From Jacaranda mimosifolia (taxonomy: Eukaryota; Streptophyta; Magnoliopsida; Lamiales; Bignoniaceae): a stretch of 64,000 nucleotides of DNA. Positions 53,467-64,000 of this stretch are shown here, one piece after another. Where the stretch lies: NCBI GenBank assembly GCA_018894105.1, contig CM032128.1, positions 30,527,299 through 30,591,298 on the forward strand, written 5' to 3'. Each line of letters opens with the position of its first letter. Positions within the stretch are counted from its first letter, which is position 1. A program made the position numbers and the translations under genes. The notes under the pieces were generated by a model, which saw nothing but the letters and a program-made list of their open reading frames with translations, was not told where the DNA came from and searched no databases.

Positions 53467-54459
53467 CAAAACACTTTAATTCTCAGAAATTTCATCAAAA
53501 TCCCAAAAAAAGTCCACCCACTTTTCAATCTACATATAATAGACTATATCTTACAAAATACCAACTCTGTAAACACAAAACAAGAAACTCAATTACTGCA
53601 AATCGGCTACAGTACATAAAACTTGAAAATTTCGCTGACAAATTTGGGATAGAAAAAATTACCATTACAAGATTAATAAGAACAACAAAATCTAGAACTT
53701 CACTACAATTAGGGTTCAAGAAGTCACCAAGAGCGACTGTGGCAGAAACGAAGAGCGTTGATTTCACTGACTTGCAAAGGCGGACTTTTCAGTTTCCAGT
53801 GGGGAGGCCAAATCTACGAGAGCAATTGCCTACAAATAAACCCCTTTTTTTATGCTAGTGTAGTGGCTACTTAGGTTATGGCCGTGCCGTGGTCACTTCG
53901 CCTACAAAGAAACCATTTTTGAAATGCATATAAATCAAGAATTCATGACTTAGACCTATTAATAAATAGGATGAATCCAAATATAATTAAATTTAGACAA
54001 CTAGGGTTTGATTAGAATTTAGAACAACTTGAATTTGATTTTGATTGTATACGTCTTAATTAGGCAATCAATATTTTTTTAAAAAAAATTAATATAATTT
54101 TGACTTTTTATATAGTTAAATATTTGTGCAGTTCATGTAATTAATAATATGTGGTTGATAATATAATTGATTTTAGAAATATATAACCCAATCATATAAA
54201 TTATATAATTGAGAATGTATAGATTGTGATTGCTTGTTATTTTATTTTTCATTTTTCATTACTGATGGATTATAATGAAATTTGTGTTTATGAGATAGAA
54301 AATTTATTTTTGAAAGTGTGATTGATTATGAAGGAAAAATGTAATGATTGAGGTTGACGTGACATATGAAAGTTGTGAGATGTTTTGTGAGAAAAAGTTG
54401 TTAGATAATGTTTGGTTGTGACATATGAGTTAAGATATTGTGTAGGTAAATATGTAATG
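53467..54459. other. 5' flank of the RIN13-like gene, then AT-rich DNA
   Basis: The first 350 bases will hold the 5' UTR and promoter. The plus ORF 53214-53858 runs antisense through exon 1 and is not a gene. Beyond 53900 there is no coding signal. Confidence 0.5.
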
Positions 54460-55095
54460 AATACTATATAATATTTATATATACATATTACAATAAATTA
54501 AAATTAATAACATATAAAGTAAAATGTTCTATAATAAATATTAAAATATAATAATGAATTCATGAAATTATTTAACTAATTAAACTAAAGAATTGTATTT
54601 AAATATTAAAATATTCTGTAAAAATATAATTATATATTATAAAAAAAAATTTAAAATTTTTTTAAAATATTATGTGTAAAAATATAACTATATATTGTGA
54701 TAATATTTTTATTTAAATATTAAAATATACATGTAAAACATAACAATATATTATGAAAATAAATTTATTTAAATATTAAAATATTACTGTAAATGTAATT
54801 ATATAGTATCGAAGTAATTTTGTCAGTACAGTAATATATTGTGTGTAAATATAAATTATATATTATAAAATAATTTAATTTATATATCAAAATATTACTT
54901 GTAAATGTAATTATATATTATGATTTAATTTCATTTAAATATTAAAATATTATATGTAAATAGAATTATATATTATGAAAATAATTTTGTTTATATATTA
55001 AAATATTAGGTGTAAATATAATTATATATTATGAAAATAATTTTATTTATATATTAAAATATTATGTATAAATTAATTATATATAATAAAATATA
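54460..55095. repeat. AT-rich minisatellite, about 55-60-bp period
   Basis: The pattern ATATTAAAATATTA(T)..GTAAATATAATTATATATTAT recurs roughly ten times, for example near 54602, 54716, 54771, 54940, 54996 and 55052. Units vary in length and sequence. No function is suggested. Confidence 0.75.
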
Positions 55096-56935
55096 AATTA
55101 CTAAAATATATATATATATAATTAAACATAATATGTGTATATTTGCACATGAAATATCTCCCTGAGAAGTAAGATGTGTATCTCATTTCTTCAGAGAATT
55201 GGACAAAAGCTTCTAAGGAGACTAACTCCTTTTCTGAGGAAGGAGTGAAAAGGGGGACGGAGCTTTGTTTCAGGGGAGATAGAAGTACGTTTTGGGGGGA
55301 ACAAAACACACATTTTCAAGGAAAATGTGTTATGAGGTTTGCTTGTGAGAAGCACAGCCAAAGTGATTACAGAAATTCAATTTTGAAAAATTAATCGGAT
55401 CATACAATTTATGTACTGTAATTGAATGGTAAAGTTTACATAATAAAATATACTAGCATATGACCGTGATACACATAAAATGATATTGAATATTTTATTT
55501 TATAACAATATTTACATGTCATGTGAGTAAAAAAAAAAAAAGTACCTTATGTAATATTTTCTAATATATATAAATATATATATAATGAAATAATAGAGAG
55601 TGGATATATTATTTAAAAATATAAAGTGTAGATAATTTATATTTGAATGCGTTGTAGAATATTTAGAATTATTGACTATGAAATTATAAATTATCCGTAG
55701 ACTCTAAATTCATAACTTCAAAACATAAATGGGAAAAAATTGTAGTAGAGCATTCTATTCAACATAATTTGAAAGTTATATATGTATTTAATCTATAATA
55801 TATATTTTGGCTTTCTTTTATATTTTCCCTTCAAATCCTAACTTGAATTTTTAAGTGTATTATTCTTTATAAAGTATAGAAGATATTCTCATTTTTTGAA
55901 TATGGGACAAACATGTTCATACTCATACTCAAACTCAAATTCAAGTTAGAAGATGTATTATAACAGCAATTTATTTAGTCAATAATATGTAATGATTTTG
56001 AGTATCTATACTATTATAAAAAGAAAGCCTCTTATTGTGTCTAAAATAGAAGTTATGATACCAAAATTCAAATGTACCAAAGATGTCCTTTACTTATCTT
56101 ATATTAGCAGTATATTGCACACGATTTCACATTAATAAATATTCTTTAAGTATTTTGAATGATATGATTCCTCTAATATTTGAATGCGTAATGAAATTAT
56201 GTGGAGTTGGTCAGTAGAGTTCTTGTAAGTATTTGTAGGAGGAGTTGTGCGGTTTTTCTAAGTATTTAGTAGGTTAGTGGATTTTATAAAAAGTACTATT
56301 TTAACCTTATTATTAGAATATTTTTCAAGGAGAATTCAAAGGACAAATTTGGGATTTAATAAAATTGGAATCCAAACTACTTTTATATATCGAATTCTTT
56401 ATTTTACCCTTCAAATTGAATTGTCTATTTTAATTGTTAAAATAAAATAAGTTAAGGATATCATTAGTAAAACTTCAAAAATAACTTTCACTTGTGAGAC
56501 AACAATTTTTTTTTTTATAATAGCATAGAAATTCAATAAAATCTACATGTCCAAATAATCATCATGTATTCAAAAACAGCTTTCCTTATCATAAGGTAAG
56601 CTTAATATCTTATTGACTTTTGAATTTTTTTAGTCAAGTAATGAACTATAAAAATTTTAATTTATATGACTATTATTTTCATAATTATACAAATTAAAAA
56701 AATATTTTTATATGTACGTCAATTTTTTTTAGTATAATGAACATGATAATATGTACAAATAATATGCATTATTCAAAAATATTTATTGCGTGCAAATAGC
56801 ACTAGTGTGTAATTAAATCGTGCAATTTACATTATATAAATTTAATCTTAGATATTTGGAATAATTTGAGCCATGGACGGTTTAAGTTGAAAATTGATGG
56901 GGTGTTTTAAGGTAATTTTCGGTTAAAGAGTCTGG
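55096..56935. other. AT-rich intergenic, no gene
   Basis: A G/A-richer patch at 55150-55350 gives overlapping ORFs on both strands (55176-55394 plus, 55073-55309 minus) with no family resemblance. The rest is low-complexity. Confidence 0.5.
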
Positions 56936-57125
56936 GCTAGTTTGGTTAGGTGATAAAGTGGAATACATTGTTTTTATCACACTTTATTATTTGTTTGGTT
57001 ACAGTGATAATAAACACTCAAATTGTATGAATATCCAAAGTCCGTGTTTATATATGCATTTTGATGATAAATCAACTTGCCAACACCCATGAGTTTGTTC
57101 ATCATGCCAGTCAAACAATACCACA
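56936..57125. mobile_element. Diverged copy of the unit-1 PIF/Harbinger-type MITE
   Basis: Begins GGGCTAGTTTGGTTAGGTGATAA and continues with ACAATAAACACT-type, CATGAATATCC-type, GATAAATCAACTTGCC-type and CATCATGCCAGTCAAAC blocks in the same order as 21720-21997. The right end is degraded. Confidence 0.65.
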
Positions 57126-57328
57126 AGGGCTCATTTGCTTGCAATGATAAAATTGGATGTGATTGATAAGTTTATGATTTATTATCTAGAAAATATATTC
57201 TTATCATCTAATGTCTTGTTTGCTTGTTTGAATTATTAGTTTGGATGTTTAACATTATAATTTATAATAAATGTAAAATATCAAATTTATCTCTCAACTT
57301 CTCTTAATAGTTCAAATATCTTCATTGA

Positions 57329-57418
57329 AAGGGTTTAAATATATGTTGTTTATGAAGTGACTAAGTCTCTCTGGTTTAAATATATGTTGTGTATGTAGTG
57401 ACTAAGTCTCTCTCTCTT

Positions 57419-57451
<33 letters not shown>

Positions 57452-57455
57452 TTTA
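57329..57455. repeat. Short tandem duplication and compound microsatellite
   Basis: GTTTAAATATATGTTGT..GTGACTAAGTCTCTCT occurs twice (57329 and about 57374). It is followed by (TC)n at about 57408-57432 and (AC)n at 57433-57450. Confidence 0.8.
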
Positions 57456-57691
57456 TAATTTAATATTACCTAGAAAAGAGAAAATAATTAACTTACAATT
57501 TTTATTATAAAATCTTACAACTACTTCACAAATAAAACTATTTATATTTAATGTGCTTATTAATATTAGTTTATAATTTTACAAAAATATATTATTTTTC
57601 AATTTACAGGAAAAAATTTAGTCATGAAATCTTATTATTATGGAATAAATAGTTTTTATATAATTTTTTTTATTTATTGGATATATATTTT

Positions 57692-58026
57692 ATAAAAATA
57701 TTATGAAAATAAGTTTGATTATAGATATAATTTAGTATTTTCATAAAAACTTAGTTATATAAACCAATGTTTAGTACATGATATATATATATGTATATTT
57801 GTTAATTAACCATATATAATAATGTATAAATATACATAAAAATATTGGTGTATAAAATTATACAAGGATAATTTCGTCATCCAATATGTTAATCCCAATA
57901 TATATATAAATATTATGAAAATAAGTTTGATTATAGATATAATTTAGTATTTTCATAAAAACTTAGTTATATAAATCAATGTTTAGTACGTGATATATAT
58001 ATATATATATGTATATTTGTTAATTA
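57692..58026. repeat. Tandem duplication, about 216-bp offset
   Basis: The block from ATATTATGAAAATAAGTTTG to ATGTATATTTGTTAATTAA is present at about 57698-57807 and 57908-58026 with few differences, so the duplication is fairly recent. Confidence 0.8.
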
Positions 58027-58183
58027 AGGGGCACTTATTTAAAAGTACCAAAAACACTTTCAAATTTCATGTTCAGTCCCCCATTTGATTTTTGTTAGAA
58101 GAAACTTCCTAGTTTTGTTAAAATTTTAGAGATCACTCCCTACTCACTTGATTTGACAAAAATGCCTTTAAGTATAATATTTT

Positions 58184-59365
58184 GGGTAAAATTCATTTTG
58201 ACCCCCTGTACTATGGGGTATGTATCAAATACCCCCTATACTATCAAAACCTTCAAATACCCCCTTCAAGTGTTGTCAAATACCCCCTATACTACCAAAA
58301 ATCTTCAAATACCCCCCTATACTATCAAAAATCTTCAAATACCCCCCTCAAATTCATTTGTTGTTAGTAAAATAGCTGACGGTGTCAAAATTCTACAGTA
58401 AATTACTGATTTAACTTCAGAAAGTAACTTAATAACATAAAAACTTAGGATACGTGGTATTTTTTTACAAAGTAATGATAAATTATAAGTGAAATATAAC
58501 AAAATCTACATATTATTATACATTTTTTAAATCCCAAAACGAATGCAAATTTGAAAAATTTTAGATAAACAGTTACGAAATAGAAATACGTATAATGGTC
58601 CCATGTATTTTTTTTCGCACAAACAGCCTCTATTTTGTTGGTACCACATGTTCTATATTAAAATGGAGTTGTTTAATATTCTTTTAAAAAAAAATTAATA
58701 TTTTTGTTGGATTAGGAGTTAGATGATGCTTTAAGTCATAAAATGAAAGTAACAAAATAAAAGTAAGAAACTTGAGCATTATATGGTAAATCACAAGGGT
58801 ATTTTGGACATAAAATTTTTCAATGATCATATGTATAAAGAGAAGATAATTTTAGTACTACATCAGCCAAACAACTGTTACTTTTCTAACGACAAAGAAG
58901 TTTGAGTGAGGTATTTAAAGGTTTTGGTAGTACGGGTGCCAAGATTAAATTTATTTACACAGAAAAAAAAAATAGTCACGTATCCTAGGTTTTTATGCTA
59001 TTTAGTTATTTTTTAGGTTAAATCAGTAATTTACTGTAGAATTTTGACACCGTCAATTATTTTACTAATGGCAGATGACTTTGAGGGGGGTATTTGAATA
59101 TTTTTGGTAGTACAGGGGGGTATTTGAAGGTTTTGATAGTACAGGAGAGTATTTGATACATACCCCATAGTAGAGGGGGATAAAATGAATTTAACCCTTT
59201 TACTAACAACAAATGAATTTGAGGGGGGTATTTGAAGATTTTTGGTAGTATAGGGGTGTATTTGAAGATTTTCGATAGTACAGGGGGGTATTTGAAGGTT
59301 TTGATAATACAGGATTTTTTTTGATACATACCCTATAGTACAGGGGGTCAAAATGAATTTTACCC
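58184..59365. mobile_element. Mutator-like TIR element, non-autonomous
   Basis: 1182 bases. The left end GGGTAAAATTCATTTTGACC and the inverted right end are the same, and the inverted similarity continues for about 250 bases (to GTAAATTACTGATTTAAC near 58415 and its reverse complement near 59020). The 9-bp target duplication TAATATTTT is at 58175-58183 and 59366-59374. Inside each arm are short repeats built on CTTCAAATACCCCC. No transposase is seen; arm ORFs such as 58153-58401 and 59031-59378 are artefacts of the repeats. Long arms with a 9-bp duplication are typical of MULEs. Confidence 0.88.
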
Positions 59366-59374
59366 TAATATTTT

Positions 59375-59822
59375 TCACTCATTTTTTTTCTCACTTCTTC
59401 TTCATTCACACGAGCAAACAGTAAACCTTATCATACGCTCATACTAGAAACAAAAAGAACAGAAAAAACGCAACAAGCTCTACGGCGGGAATGAGAATAA
59501 TCGTCGGAGCCAACAACCACCAACCCGACATCTGCATTGTCTTCTTCTCCTTTTACTTTCATCATTTTTGGGTTTCTTCTTCTTCTCGGTTTCTTCTCAG
59601 TTGCTTCTGAGTTTCTTGTATTTTTTCGACAATGTCAACCAATAGTAAAGGAGGAGTGTTCAATCAAGTGTTGGAGAGTTGCTGCTACAAAGACCAACTC
59701 CATATAATGTCATAAATATGGTCTTACTGCATTTGACATTGAAGATGAACATTGTTGACATTTTGGTAAACCGAAAGGATGAATCAAGCAGCAGTGCAAA
59801 GAAGAGCAATGATGTTTTAAGG
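59375..59822 (+). pseudogene. Possible first exon of a decayed gene
   Basis: After a C/T-rich stretch there is an ATG near 59633 (MSTNSKGGVF) that soon meets a stop. A further open stretch in another frame ends KKSNDVLR at a good donor AG/GTAATA near 59820. It may pair with the fragment at 61187-61420 across the minisatellite. I do not recognise a family in this part. Confidence 0.3.
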
Positions 59823-61180
59823 TAATACTTCCACAGAATCTAAACTGTACTGCAGTTTGTAAAGTTTTGTACTTGAAGTGTTCTGAAATTGTACTCTGTT
59901 TATTTGAAAACCTTTTTCTACTTGGAGCGTTCTACATTATATTTCATTGCAATTAAAATTGTACTTAATCTCACAAAAATTGTACTATATTATGTAAGTT
60001 TTATAATTCAAGTATTCTACTAATAGATTATCCAAAATTGTATTATAACTTCTAGCAGTTTATACTTAAAGCGTTCCCAAACTGTACATCTTCTATCTAA
60101 AATTATACTTTTGGTTTTCTGAAATTATACTTCATTTTACCAAAATATGTACTTCATTCATTGAAGTTCTATATTTCAATTGTTCTATTTATTGATTATC
60201 TAAAATTGTACTGCAATTGCTAGGGTTTTATACTTCAAGTGTTTTGAAATTGTACTTCACTTTATCTAAAATTGTTCTTCTATTTTCTAAAATTATGCTT
60301 TATTTTATACTTCATTTTACCTAAATTTGTACTCTATTCATTGAAGTTCTATACTTCAAGTGTTCCGAAATTATACTTCATTTTATCTAAACTTGTACTT
60401 CAGTTATCTGAATCTATTATTTAAGTTTTATACTTCAATTGTTCTACTAATGGATTATCAAAAATTGTACTGTAATTGTTAAGGTTTTATACTTCAGGTG
60501 TTCTGAAATTGTATTTCACTTTATTTAAAATTGTACTTTATTTTATTTAAACTTGTACTTCAATTATCTGAATTTATTATTTACGTTTTATATTTCAAGT
60601 GTTCTACTAATGGATTATCCAAAATCGTACTGCAATTGCTGAGGATTTATACTTCAAGTGTTCTGAAATTGTATTTCTTTTTATATAAAATTGTACTTCT
60701 ATTTTCTGAAATTATACTTCATTTTACCTAACATGTACTCTATTCATTGAAGTTCTATACTTCAAGTGTTCTGAAATTATACTTCATTTTATCTAAACTT
60801 GTACTTTAGTTATCTGAATCTATTATTTAAGTTTCAAGTGTTCTACTAATGAATTATCCAAAAATTATACTGTAATTGCTTAGGTTTTATACTTCAAGTG
60901 TTCTAAAATTGTTCTTCTTTTTATATAAAATTATACTTAATCTTTTACGTAAAATTGTACTCCATTATTTAAGTTTTATAAAGTTCTATTAATTTTATCC
61001 TTCATTTTACCTAAAGTTCTATACTTCAAGTGCTTTACTTTTTGATTATCCAAAATTGTACTGGAATTGATAGCGTTTTATACTTCTATTGTTCTGAAAT
61101 TGTACTTTGTTTATTTTAAATTATCTGACCATACTAAATTATTCTACATATTGTACTTTATTTTACCTAAAATTATACTT
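59823..61180. repeat. Complex minisatellite of TTGTACTT-type words
   Basis: Diverged repeats of AAATTGTACTTCATTTTA, TATACTTCAAGTGTTCT and TAATGGATTATCCAAAA alternate without a fixed period. Blocks of about 150-400 bases recur, for example around 60330-60420 and 60745-60835. It lies where an intron would be if the flanking relics are exons. Confidence 0.7.
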
Positions 61181-61186
61181 CATTTG

Positions 61187-61420
61187 TCAACCTCAAGGAA
61201 TGCAGTCGAGGAGGAAATTGGTTCGACCAATGCATTGCACAATGAATTAGCTTTAATTAGCAACTCAATTGATGCATGGAGGAATTGCATATATGGAGAG
61301 GGTCAGACATTCTAGGATGCTCAGGAGTTCAAAATTATGCTTAAGAATTATGTGGTGTCTACTTTGCGGTCATTTAAATATAAGAATTATGTTCTCCGAG
61401 ATATCAGCTATTTTGTACCC
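61187..61420 (+). pseudogene. Possible MULE transposase N-terminal fragment
   Basis: After a possible acceptor AG the plus strand reads NAVEEEIGSTNALHNEL and later GEGQTF, stop, DAQEFKIMLKNYVVSTLRSF, then KYKNYVLRDI. That spacing resembles the N-terminal region of plant MuDR-type transposases, where a GxxF..EF..AL..Y pattern precedes FKYxKN. An in-frame TAG interrupts it, and it runs into a 122-bp tandem array. The identification is tentative. Confidence 0.35.
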
Positions 61421-61875
61421 CAATTTGAAAAAATTATACTTGATTTCATGATATTTGTACTTTATTTCGGCAATTATGTATTTGATTTAGCGTGAAATTA
61501 GCATTTTTACATGTTATCCGAGATATCAGTTATTTTGTACCCCAATATGGGAGAATTATACTTGATCTCATGATATTTGTACTTCATTTCGGCAATTATG
61601 TATTTGATTTAGCGTGAAATTAGTATTTTTGCATGTTATCTGAGATATCAGTTATTTTGTACCATAATCTGGGAGAATTATATTTGATTTCTTGACAATT
61701 TTACTTCATTTAGGCAATTATGTATTTGATTTAGTGTGAAATTAGAATTTTGCATGTTGTTCGAGATATCAGTTATTTTGTTCCCCAATCTGAGAGAATT
61801 ATACTTGATTTTATGACATTTTTACTTCATTTCGACCATTATGTACTTCATTCCTTAATATTTTTACTAATATTG
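61398..61875. repeat. Tandem repeat, 122-bp period, about four copies
   Basis: The word GAGATATCAG starts at 61398, 61520, 61642 and 61763. Units also share TTATTTTGTACCCCAAT, ATTATACTTGAT and GGCAATTATGTATTTGATTTAG. The first unit overlaps the end of the possible transposase fragment. Confidence 0.88.
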
Positions 61876-62203
61876 TTGAATTGAAATTTGTTCCATGTTT
61901 TGCTTTTTAAGTCTTGGTAATTAATAACCAAACTCTAAAAATGTGTGTAATATTTATCATATGAATAAAATAATATTGAAGTTTTAAAGTGTTAACCACT
62001 AGTGTTCAACGAATGAATGTTATCAATCGCAGTAATGTAAATAATACTTATGCTTTCAAAGATGTAAACAAATGAGCATTTGACAACGATAATATCCACC
62101 TTATCACCCATACAAATACATACTTCGCCTAATTCGATAATCTCAAAATATTGTACTTGACCATCACTATAATTATTAGAGACTAATTATTCAATTGCAA
62201 TAA
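61876..62203. other. AT-rich spacer between two arrays
   Basis: No coding signal or clear repeat. Confidence 0.5.
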
Positions 62204-63190
62204 GTGTACTTCAACATAACACCATTTATACTTTGTTTGTTCTAAGTTGGTACTTCAGTTCTCTCATATTATACTCAAATTCACTACCCAGTTTTAATTT
62301 AATTAAAGTGTACTTCAACGTAACACCATTTATACTTTGTTTGTTCTAAATTGGTACTTCATTTCCCTCATATTGTACTTAAATTCACTGCCCAGTTTCA
62401 ATTTAATTGAAGTGTACTTCAACATAACACCATTTATACTTTGTTTGTTCTACGTTTGTATTTTATTTTCCTTATATTGTACTCAAATTTACTGTCCAAT
62501 TTCAATTTAATTGAAGTGTCCTTCAACGTAATACTATTTATACTTTACTTGTTCTACGTTTGTACTTCATTTCCCTCATATTGTACTCAAATTCACTATC
62601 CAGTTTTAATTTAATTGAAGTGTACTTCAACATAACACCATTTATACTTTATTTGTTCTAAGTTGGTAATTCATTTCCATCATATTATACTCAAATTCAC
62701 TGCTCAGTTTCAATTTAATTGTAGTGTATGTCAACATAACACCATTTGTACTTTATTTGTTATACGTTTGTACTTCATTTCCCTCATATTGTACTCAAAT
62801 TTACTACCCAATCTCAATTTAATTGAAGTGTACTTCAACATAACACCATTTATACTTTGTTTGTTCTACGTTTGTACTTCATTTTCATCATATTGTACTT
62901 AAATTCACTGTCCAGTTTCAATTTAATTGAAGTGTACTTCAACATAACACCATTTATACTTTGTTTGTTCTACGTTTGTACTTTATTTCCCTCATATTGT
63001 ACTCAAATTCACTTCATAATTTCAATTTAATTGAAGTGTACTTCAACGTATCACCATTTATACTTTGTTTGTTCTACGTTTGTACTTTATTTCCCTCATA
63101 TTGTACTCAAATTCACTGCACAGTTTCAATTTAATTGAAGTGTACTTCAACATAACATCATTATTGCCCTCGTATTATACTCAAATTCTT
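62204..63190. repeat. Tandem repeat, exact 104-bp period, nine and a half copies
   Basis: The GTGTACTT landmark (with a few base changes) starts at 62204, 62308, 62412, 62516, 62620, 62724, 62828, 62932, 63036 and 63140, always 104 apart. Each unit holds the inverted repeat TTGAAGT-GT-ACTTCAA, then CATAACACCATTTATACTTT, GTTTGTACTTCATTTCC, CTCATATTGTACTCAAATTC and CAGTTTCAATTTAATTGAAG. Substitutions are frequent but no unit has gained or lost a base. Confidence 0.95.
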
Positions 63191-63344
63191 TTACTGGAAT
63201 ATGAGCACAAGCTCTATAATCAGTTCTTCCTTTATAGGGATCAGGCGATTCAATCTTTGAATTGGGTGGTTCATCTGCTACCTGGATTGTGCTAATGTCT
63301 TCTATCTCCTGGGGTACAAAACACCAGCACATTAGATATGAAAT
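63191..63344 (-). other. Possible small coding fragment
   Basis: On the minus strand an open stretch (VPQEIEDISTIQVADEPPNS, then YKGRTDYRACAHIPVKEF) looks less random than its surroundings. I recognise no family. It may be an exon of the mobile element that carries the repeats. Confidence 0.25.
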
Positions 63345-63482
63345 TTTCTTATTATTCCCAAAACATAAACAAATATACATCACATTCCCCAATACAAATT
63401 TCACATTCTCCAACCTCACTTTCAAAACTCATTCTCCCAAAACAAATAATCCAAAATACATAATTCATATCCAAACATTACC
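63345..63482 (-). mobile_element. Truncated MITE
   Basis: Matches the right part of the MITE 32514-32950: AAACATAAACAA, CACATTCCCCA, TTTCACATTCTCCAA, TCTCCCAAAACA and a terminal CCAAACATTACC followed by TTA. Confidence 0.65.
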
Positions 63483-63570
63483 TTAACATTTCACGAATGC
63501 AACGGAATATGTAAAATTGGAATTGCAACATAAAGCGGAGTCTTTAATTATAAGCGGAGTATCAACTATT

Positions 63571-63765
63571 GGAGTACAAAAGATTAGGATATTAAGTACA
63601 AATACAAATATCACCAATATGGAGTACAAAAGATCAGTACGTTAAGTACAAATATCACCAATATGGAATACAAAATATCAGCGTATTAAGTACAAATATC
63701 ACCAATATGGAGTACAAAATATCAGCATATTAAGTACAAATATCACCAACATGAGATACAAAATG
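63571..63765. repeat. Tandem repeat, 44-bp period
   Basis: GGAGTACAAAA..ATTAAGTACAAATATCACCAATAT recurs at 63621, 63665 and 63709 exactly 44 apart, with a longer first unit at 63571 and a decayed last one near 63752. Confidence 0.85.
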
Positions 63766-64000
63766 TACTGCAGGCTTGAATGTTTTATACTACAGTTGCT
63801 TCTAAAATATACTGCACTTTCATTTAATATATACTGCAGGATTAAATGTTTTGTACTAAAATTGCTTTTAAAATGTACTGTAGATACACATACTATATAC
63901 TGCACTTTCAATTAGTGTATACTGCAGGCTTGAATGTTTTTGTACTACAAATACTTCTAAAATGTACTGCAATTACACATATTATATACTACATTTTTGC
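63766..64000. repeat. Repeats of TACTGCA-type words to the window end
   Basis: AAAATGTACTGCA, GGCTTGAATGTTTT and ACACATA(C/T)TATATACT recur with about 80-150-base spacing. The array continues past the window. Confidence 0.65.

Noticed and set aside
53214..53858. 214-codon plus-strand ORF
   Set aside because: It runs antisense through exon 1 of the RIN13-like gene and owes its length to that exon's acidic codon bias.
58153..58401. 82-codon ORF rich in YxxNLQIPP repeats, and the similar 59031-59378 minus ORF
   Set aside because: Both are translations of the short repeats in the two arms of the Mutator-like element.
62204..63190. CRISPR-like array
   Set aside because: Whole 104-bp units repeat without unique spacers, and the sequence is plant nuclear DNA.

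Overview
The window is nuclear DNA from a flowering plant, most likely a eudicot. The evidence is spliced genes with GT-AG introns, a NIN-like (RWP-RK/PB1) transcription factor, a plant class III alcohol dehydrogenase, Ty1/copia retrotransposons primed by initiator tRNA-Met, and many AT-rich miniature inverted-repeat elements (MITEs). Only three genes look intact. All three are visible only after splicing, so I placed exon borders by hand from splice signals, phase continuity and family similarity.

Layout. 1-8640 is AT-rich and dominated by a nested stack: an old MITE (from about 2069 to about 8632) was split by a copia element (2236-7809, target duplication GTTTG) and by a hAT-like non-autonomous element (7841-8357). 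8641-24400 is unit 1 of a segmental duplication whose second copy is 34365-40610. Unit 1 alone carries a 7.8-kb copia element (13845-21678) and several MITEs; unit 2 holds the matching empty sites. Both units contain a decayed PB1-exon relic of a NIN-like gene (22355-22563 and 38655-38862). The intact NIN-like gene lies between the units on the minus strand (26061-33810). I infer a decayed tandem NLP cluster.

41388-44803 (+) is a complete nine-exon GSNOR / glutathione-dependent formaldehyde dehydrogenase gene of 379 residues with one GC-AG intron. 45655-47361 is a TIR element containing a 103-bp tRNA-derived SINE. 50291-53466 (-) is a three-exon gene resembling plant RPM1-interacting protein 13, with a decayed tandem copy of its last exon just downstream. 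From 53.5 kb to the end I see no intact gene, only AT-rich repeats, a Mutator-like element with a 9-bp target duplication (58184-59365), a possible MULE-transposase relic (61187-61420) and several minisatellites, including an exactly 104-bp periodic array (62204-63190).

The three genes do not form a pathway. The NIN-like protein would be a nuclear, nitrate-type regulator, GSNOR controls S-nitrosoglutathione and formaldehyde, and the RIN13-like protein is of unclear biochemical role. The duplication with differently loaded copies gives an internal record of insertion order.
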